Assembly: GCA_000733355.1 (NCBI GenBank)
Contig: JNVV01000002.1
Coordinates: 387,278-451,277 of the forward strand
DNA from: Falciphora oryzae
Lineage: Eukaryota; Ascomycota; Sordariomycetes; Magnaporthales; Magnaporthaceae
Direction of reading: 5' to 3'
DNA length: 64,000 nucleotides
Numbering within the stretch: the first letter of the stretch is position 1; each line of letters opens with the position of its first letter. The translations under genes and the position numbers were made by a program. Shown piece by piece: positions 57,157 to 64,000 of the stretch. The notes below the pieces were generated by a model. It was not told where the DNA came from. It made no database searches and saw nothing but the letters and a program-made list of their open reading frames with translations.

Positions 57157-59074
57157 GCATTTTTCTTGGGTTACTTTCGTGTTGTTTTTATGTTTCGATT
57201 CGTCTTTTACTGTGTTTTCTTTTTCACTTTTATGGGCTAAAGCAGCGTTTACAATACAACAACCCACCATTTCCTTTTCGCTCCTGATGACGAGAAGGCG
57301 GCGCAAAACTGGGGAGGACACGAAAGAATGAAATTGGCTTTGCATGTAGACAATGATCACAGCGGCGAACCGGAAGCTGGCAGGCGTGCTTTCAAGGGGG
57401 TTGAGGGCAGTGGCGGTGTGCTGTGGTGGCTCTCTTCATGGTCATGACCGACCGACCGACTGGCTGGCTGGCTTCTTGTATTTTTGGGTAGTGTTTCTTT
57501 TGCTAGAGCATGGCATGTCGCCCAACATCTGATAGAAACAGGATACACTCAATCAAGCAAGACACATCCGCTGTGTCCGCCCAGCGTGTTTGTTGAGCTT
57601 GCTCGTTTGGGCAGGGCAGGGGCTCGGCGTCCCATGCGGGTGACCTACGGCTGCTAGTAAGCCGACATCTTTCTAGCTTGGCAACGGTTTTACCGCCCGG
57701 CCTTTGCCGGGACGTCGGCCTTGATATCATGGGGAAGTTATTGATCGTTGGTTGGTCTAGGGGGTTTATAGGGGGTATATTGAAGGGATAACAGATGTCG
57801 ACGACGTACCGACGCGGTAGGTAGCTTGAGAAAGACTGACTGCATAGTCCAGCCAGTTCTGACGCCGAAAGAAAGGACCAGAATTATCCGTTCTGGCGAG
57901 TCAAATCTCTCCCTGGATTCCTTCCCATTTCTCATCTCAGCCTGCTGGCAGACCAAAGAAGCACGGTGACTACATCGCTACGTCAAGTAGTAATACTTGA
58001 AAACATGGCGATATTTTTTGTCCCCCGACTCTGTCAGTAGCGTAGCAGCTGCAGCGGCGGGGGGCCCCGCCGGGCTGGATATGCCACGTGCGGTACATAA
58101 CGGCTCATGATATCGTCGTGGTTCCTTGTCGGTTTCGTCTTGGCGGGCGGGCGGGTGGCGAAAGCACGAGCGTGCGGACATCCAACGCCCCGAGTCGTGC
58201 CTTTTCTGGGTGAGCGCCCTACGGTGACGCAACCTCGGAGCTGGTGGCTTGTTTGAACGGAAACCGTGATGAATTAGAGTCGGATAGAGTCAACTAGAGA
58301 TGAGCCTATATATATACATTAGAAGGGTACTGCCCGTGGAAGATATCTATATCTCCCAGCGGGATATGGCACGAAACACAAAGGAAAATGCTATGAGACA
58401 TTTCAGATTGCCCGTTTCTGCTGGTTCACAAGTGTAGCTTTAGATAGAAAGAGACATCTACCTAGGAACAGAGAGAGGGTATTGACAAGCCACAGAAAAC
58501 AAGAGCTAGGAAAGATGAGTGCAGCAACCATGTGAAAGACAAGAGACCGAAAATACTCCTTTTAGAATGTTGGTACGCAACGAAATATTGACATGTAGAC
58601 AGGTATATCACCGGGCTCGAGTCCCCCAAAGAAAAAAAGAAAAATACAAATAAGAAATAATTCAGAGAGCCCTGTCTACGGCGATAAAAAGAGGAATATT
58701 GACAATAAAGTGAAGACCCATTCCAGATGACGTTAGAGGATAAGAGAAAAGTTTGCTAACAACACAAAAGCCGCTCCACGCAGTCGTCTCAAATAATGCA
58801 AGAGGGACTGGCGGACAAAACTGCTCCTCGCCCAAAGCCCACTGCTCCTTCTTTCTTCACACGTCATCGGATGAGTAGGTTGTTCGGGAATTCCCTCATC
58901 TTTCACCCCTCCGCGAGCCGAAATTCTATGAGTTCTCGGGTTCGCATCGGGGGCGAAGAAGAAGGGGAATACCGGACGAGGATGGTCGCATGAGGGGGAG
59001 GGCTAGCCCCTCATGCTATGGCTGTACCGTAGGGCCTTCCAGGGCTCGCAGGAGAGAGAAATGGTTGGTCGGAT
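57157..59074. other. Convergent 3' flanks, 1.9 kb, no gene seen
   Basis: Between the NIPA gene and the tetraspanin gene. AT-rich from about 58290 to 58760; a GACC/GGCT tetranucleotide cluster lies near 57445-57472. Nothing coding recognised. Confidence 0.5.
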
Positions 59075-59811
59075 TTACAGGGTGCCGCTCTTCTCGTCGA
59101 TGTGACGGAAGCGCTCCTGCTCCTTGCGCTCCTTGAGCAGGCAGGCGGTAGCCAGAATCAGGAGACCATCGATACCTATAGACAAAATTAGTATATGGGA
59201 TCTCATGATATTCAGTGACATATATGAACAGAAGAAAACATACCGCACATGCCGTAGACGGCAGTAAAGATGTTGTCGACAAAGGTGTTGGCAAAGCTCG
59301 TCAACGGGGTGGCGCACCCCCTCATGAGGGCGGCGGCGGCCGGGCTGGGGCAGACGGCGTTGGTGACGAAGGCGGGCGCAGTGCTGTTGAAGTAGCCGCA
59401 GCACTTGAACTTGGCCTCCATCATGGACTGGACGTTCGCGGACTGCGAGTTCCAGATGGGCGAGAGGGCCTCGCGCGTCTTGAGCGTCGTGATCCAGAGG
59501 AAGGTGCCGATGCAGAGGGTGAAGAGGGCGTTGATGACGACCAGGTATCCCGACAGCTTGAGCCAGCCGCGGGTCGGCGTCGCCACGGCGGGTATGGTCA
59601 GGGCGAAGGTGACGAAGATGAAGACGGCGTTGACGATGCCCGCCGTCAGCGGGAAGCCCTGGTACAGCAAGTTCCGCGCCGCCTGCTCGCCCTCGGTCGG
59701 GATCTCGTCGCGAACGTTCTGGACCACGACCGAGAAGCCCAGCATGAAGGCGCCCATCAGGACGAAGAGGAAGTCGGCGACGACATAGGACACGAGAATC
59801 TTGTTCGCCAT
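59075..59811 (-). CDS. Tetraspanin-like membrane protein
   Basis: Exons 59811-59244 and 59175-59075 give 222 aa. Four hydrophobic segments are seen: residues 7-30, 54-75, 87-110 and the last one spanning the splice (IFTAVYGMCG-IDGLLILATACLL). The large extracellular loop (about 111-180) carries the tetraspanin CCG motif (KFKCCGYFN, Cys137-Cys138-Gly139) plus Cys154 and Cys166 for disulphides. The short charged C-terminus is KERKEQERFRHIDEKSGTL. The intron is 68 bp with GTATGT donor and CTATAG acceptor, and splicing is needed to complete the fourth helix. It resembles fungal Tsp-type tetraspanins; the precise subclass (PLS1, TSP2, TSP3) is not certain, with TSP3 my preference. Confidence 0.85.
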
Positions 59812-62800
59812 TTTCGCTGATTTCGTTCGGGGGTCGGATTATCGGTATAGGTTGTTTTTTTTGCGGTTTTCGGTTTATGAGCTCGTCCCTCCCGGGCGGG
59901 CGATTATCCTCCTTGCTGCTCTCTCTTTCTCTGTCCCTTTCTCCCAAGCAGGCACAAAATCAAAAGAGTGGAATCGGTCAACTCGACGTCCGGCGTCAGT
60001 GGCGGTCGGTACCCTCGGGGGATAAACGAGGTCGGAGTAGGCGTAGGCTGTGTTTGCTTGCTGGTGGAAGTAAGGCGGAGGAGTCGAGGGAGTAGTGTGG
60101 TCGGACAGCTACAGTCAGACGGATGGTCGACTGAAGGTGTGCTTGGATGATGATGCGGCGATCGAAAATGGGCTCGTTCGCACTCGTACTGCACGTCGAC
60201 CAGCAACTCTCGGGCCGAAGGAAGGATAATACAAAATAAGACCGCCGTCCACTGTCGAAGCGGAGCGTACACGGGAAGGAGAAGGGAAGGGCGATAAGGA
60301 GTGTGTTGGGGGTTTGTGAGTTGGTCTCGCGACGAGGAAGGGAGCGACTAGAAGTGAAACTCTGCAACGGGGACCAAAGGGAAGGAATAACAACGGGCGA
60401 ATGGGAAAAGAGGCGCGACGTCGAAGTGGCAAGCAAATCCCAGGCAAGCCCTGCTACCGAACAAAAAAGACCTCGAACCAGGAGGGGAGAAGAGAATCGA
60501 ATTACGAACGGGATAGGGGTGGCAGGTGTTGTTGGTGGCCGGCAGGAATGGGGAGAGCGTCGAACGACCAAGGAAAAAAAGGCGAGGCCAGCATTTTCCC
60601 GTCCCACCAGGCCGACACGCCTGGCCCTGCCTCGAGCATGCCTCACACACCGCGCAAGTGGCCCATGTTTTGCCGTCTGGTGCTCGCCCACCTGCCGGCC
60701 AGCGTCTTGGGGCCCTGCGGCGAGGGCAGGCCGCTGGTGATGCGGTCCCTCAGACGACTGCGGTTTCAGATCCGGTCGGGAGACAGGGGTGGTTCTGGAC
60801 ATGGATGGGGCATGCAATTTTTTCCTCTGGGGCCTTGGGCGGCTGGGTTTGGTGTCCCAGCCAGACGCTGCACGCTCATTCGCGCATTCCGCCCAACGGG
60901 GCCCAGCACAAGCCATCAACAGGCCCCCGCCCCCTAAACCAGAGGGAGCTCGAGGGCCGTGTGCCTGCTGCACCAGCGCCAGACCTGCCGGGAGCAGCCA
61001 CATTGTCAGGCCAGGCACGGGGCGACTCGGGCCAATCAATCGAGCCGGATCTGCCAGGAATGGGAACATCAAGAACGAGGGCAAACGCCATGGCACCAGA
61101 ACCGAAACAGCACGCCTGGCGGGCCTTGGGACCGCGGAGTCGCGCATCTGGGATGGAGTGGAATGCCGACATGACGATTTCCCATCCGGGGACTGGCTCG
61201 ACTGGTTCAGCCGGGGGCGTTTGTTTGCCCGATCAGCTCCGTCGTCTGCTGGAAGAAAGCTCCCGAAAGCGATGCAAAAAAGGGGCAGGGAGAAACAGCC
61301 GAGCCTAAAAAATGCCCACTGTCGACGGGAGCCAATCGCATATCGCCGATCAAAGTAACGCAGTCGGAGCGGATACTCGATTGGCCCACAGCGAGCAGAG
61401 CCTCTGCCGTCGACTCGGACTCGAATACTGTTAAGCGCCGGCTGGAGACTCCACGCTGCTGGCCTTGCTGCCAACAAACCACCTTCAAGCAGAGGCCAAG
61501 TGACCGTAGCCGCGGGACAGGTCCCGGCAGATGCACTTCTGCAAACCAACGGCCCTGGCCGCGACGGAATCATCTGCCGCTGCTGCTGCGGGAGGGAGTA
61601 ATCACACGTTGGTGGACAGCAGGTAGGACTTTTGGGTATCACCCACATTTTATTATTAGTATGGAGTACTACGCAGCAGAGCTTACTTTGACCGACGCGG
61701 CGAGTCGGGGACTCCTAAAGATCCATTGCTATTGATTGGCTGAGTAGGCGACGCGCGGCTGGCTGTGCAAGGTCATGATTGATTGGCTGGACAAGCGACT
61801 CGCGGCTGTCGCGGTTAGCTTACGTTGCATCCGGGAGCCGCCTACGAACCTTGGGGCCATCATGACGTTGTGCCTGTTCGGGAATCGTTCTATTACTTCA
61901 ATGCTTGGTATATTTAGGTAGCCCCGACCCAGACTCCGCACACCGAGTTCGATGCTCGTGTCCAGCGTCGATCACTCTCGAGTTCTGAATGTCCGCAAGC
62001 CGGGCCGAGTCCACGGACAGCCCACGCTGCCCCAGCCACCAGTGAAGATCTGTCCAATAGTCCCAAATTGTTTTCTCGATTCTTTTTGTCCTCTGGTTCC
62101 GTCGGCTTCGGTGCTTACTGCCCCTGGCCGTATCTCCCAGATGGCTTATTGTGTTGAGGGCGGGTTGAGAATTATCGTGAGAGGCGAGGGAAAAAAGCGA
62201 TAAAGCGTCAGCATCGGGGGTTCCTCGGTCCCAAGCAGGGGCCAATGCTGTGCTCGTGCGGAACCCAGCCCAGCAGGGGTCGCCGTTGACCGAAGGTTTT
62301 GGCCCCCCCGACAAAGGTTTCTGCGGATAAGTTCGAGGGTGGCGGCGGGTCTGGCGTCCACGGGCGGCGAGGCGGGCACTGACAAGCAAGCCCCTTTCGT
62401 ACCATGTTCCTGACGATCTTTCTTGAGGGAAATATTTGGCCAGCCTCGTCGGCAGGGAAGCTAACAGCGCTCCGGAATACTCGCCGCTGGGCTTCGGGCC
62501 GCGAAAGAGCGACCTCGTTCGGGTCCGGAGCTGTGTGCTTCCAACCAAGCCCGCCCGGTTTCTTCCAGTCGGGAAATTCAAGGTTCGGAAGACTCGGGCA
62601 GACGGGGGAGGAAAATCCTAAGCTGATGAGTCAGCAGACCAACGAGGACAACCCCTTTCTTCCAACCAGAGAGTCACCTGTCCGCCTGCGCCCTGCAGTC
62701 TTGGGAGCCACGACAGGAATCGGCTCTGGCTAATGAGAGCAGGGCAGGCTTCCAGAAGAAGCAGCTGGCCCATCCGCTCCCGCATCCTTTCTCTCTGGCC

Positions 62801-64000
62801 GGCTCGTTTGCTTCTTTGAGCGCTATTGCCGCCTATCACGGCACGGGACTCTGCGGGCACGGTGGAGGGGGGGCCCCCCACAGGCGCAGATCGCCATCTT
62901 CCGAGCGAAGCTCCAGTGGGCTCCTCTCTCGCGAAGATGTAAACACGGGCTCCCCGAGGGGCTGGCTAGCTGGCTGGACTGACAGGCAGGCAGCCTCGCG
63001 ATGTCGTCAAGCGATTGGCGACCCTACCCAGCCCCAGCCATGCAAGCAGGCTCCCAGGGGCAATGCGCAATCCCCCAGCCCGTCCCACCGCCCGACCATT
63101 GATTTTTGCAGGGCATGCAGAGGGGAGCAGATCATCTCCAGTCCGGCCTTGGCTACCTCTTTTCTCTCGGCCCTGCGTCACGTCAAATGATGACCGCCAC
63201 CCTGCTGCCACGTTCATCACGCGCTATTGCGCTCACAACCCCCGCTTTCCGATACCCTTGCTCCCTTTTTGTTCTTCTTTCTTTGGGCATCCCCTACTGG
63301 TTATCTCAGCGGTCGGTCTGTTCGCGACCTTTCAGGTGGCTCGCCTCTCTTTTTTTTTCATTTTTTTTTTCTCAGGGCAACGACACGAACCAGGGTCTCA
63401 CCAACAAACGCAGGCCTTGACTCTCATGGGGACGGCGAGTTTGGCACACTGTCGTTCTTCATCTGCCCCATCCTATCTTCCCCGGGGGTAGTACGCGATA
63501 TTCCGCCGAGAGGCGTCTGGACGCACAGCAGTGGGGGTTCGGCTGCATGTTCATGACAGGCGCTGTCTGATCTCATCCACTTTGACGCACACACGGTGGT
63601 CCGAGAGAATGGGAACCAGAGGTCAGGCGGCGCAATAGCAACATCGTCTCGCAGTTAACGGAGACCCGTACTGCCTGCCCAGCGTTTTCTCCTCACAGTA
63701 ATCCAGCAAACCAAAGCCCACCTGTGCTCGTATCCCCTACCCTTCAGGATGAAGGTCCCTGCTCGTCGAGGGCACAATGCATGTCGATTTCGATAGCGCA
63801 GAATTCTGGACCGGCAGGTTGCGTTGGCAGGCTGCACGCGCGCCATCCCCCGAACCCCCTATTATTTCCACCCTTTCCCAAGCCTTCCGTTTGGACGTCT
63901 TCCACCACCCTTGGCCCTGTCCTGCGCGCTGCCTCCCCGTCCGTTCCCGCCGCGTATTTGCCTGATGATGGGTGAGATTTGACGTGCGAGGGGACATCCC
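59812..64000. other. 4.2 kb without a recognisable gene
   Basis: Begins with the tetraspanin promoter and leader. Long open frames on both strands are compositionally simple and match nothing known. The stretch contains an imperfect 33-bp direct repeat with ATTGGCT (reverse CCAAT) cores at 61731-61763 and 61778-61810, and T-rich DNA near 63350-63372. It may hold the distal promoter of a gene beyond the window. Confidence 0.5.
61731..61810 (+). repeat. Imperfect 33-bp direct repeat with inverted CCAAT cores
   Basis: ATTGATTGGCTG begins both copies (61731 and 61778); the rest matches with about seven differences. Each copy has ATTGG, the complement of CCAAT, bound by the HAP/NF-Y complex in fungi. 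Confidence 0.55.

Noticed and set aside
59996..61648. 550-aa minus-strand open frame
   Set aside because: Low-complexity Ser/Pro/Arg-rich translation without domains, with long open frames in the other strand too. It covers the tetraspanin promoter; treated as a chance GC-rich frame.

Overview
The window is nuclear DNA of a filamentous ascomycete (Pezizomycotina), most likely a Sordariomycete. The genes are eukaryotic: short introns of about 54-140 bp with GTAAGT/GTATGT-type donors and CTAAC/CTAAT branch sites. The set includes a DASH subunit, Rpr2, Sub2, Gcn5, a WASP, a Dnf-type flippase, a HET-domain protein and a single dispersed 5S rRNA gene of Neurospora type. No telomere, centromere, rDNA array or intact transposon is visible. 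The assignment to class rests on gene style and the 5S sequence, not on a search.

Layout. 1-6348 has no recognisable gene and carries homopolymer tracts. 6349-15641 holds a ketopantoate-reductase-like (Mug72-type) gene, the DASH subunit Hsk3, the RNase P/MRP subunit Rpr2 and the DECD-box helicase Sub2; Rpr2 and Sub2 are divergent. 17545-21224 holds a 62-aa candidate N-myristoylated protein, a 138-aa small protein and a HET-domain protein. 22068-25281 holds a 5S rRNA gene just downstream of an intronless XPF/Rad1 nuclease, with a decayed second copy of the nuclease 3' end beyond the 5S gene. 26380-32672 holds a 74-aa hydrophilic protein, WASP and a membrane-anchored aldehyde dehydrogenase. 34068-38899 is a P4-ATPase lipid flippase.

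38900-43840 is almost 5 kb without a supported gene. It is followed by GCN5 (43841-45180), a four-exon 47-aa zinc-ribbon-like protein on the minus strand (45949-46373), a 730-aa protein I do not recognise, and V-ATPase subunit E (50107-51028). An orphan protein-kinase-like gene with an acidic tail (52154-53353), a NIPA-type magnesium transporter (55248-57156) and a tetraspanin (59075-59811) complete the set. The last 4.2 kb shows no gene.

Most genes are conserved housekeeping functions (RNA processing and export, DNA repair, chromatin acetylation, actin nucleation, lipid flipping, vacuolar acidification) and do not form a biosynthetic cluster. The accessory-looking elements are the HET protein, the kinase-like protein, several tiny intron-containing genes, and the repeat/5S junction. 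Exon structures were built by hand from splice signals and reading-frame continuity. Gene-by-gene phase was checked and is consistent, but no transcript data were available.
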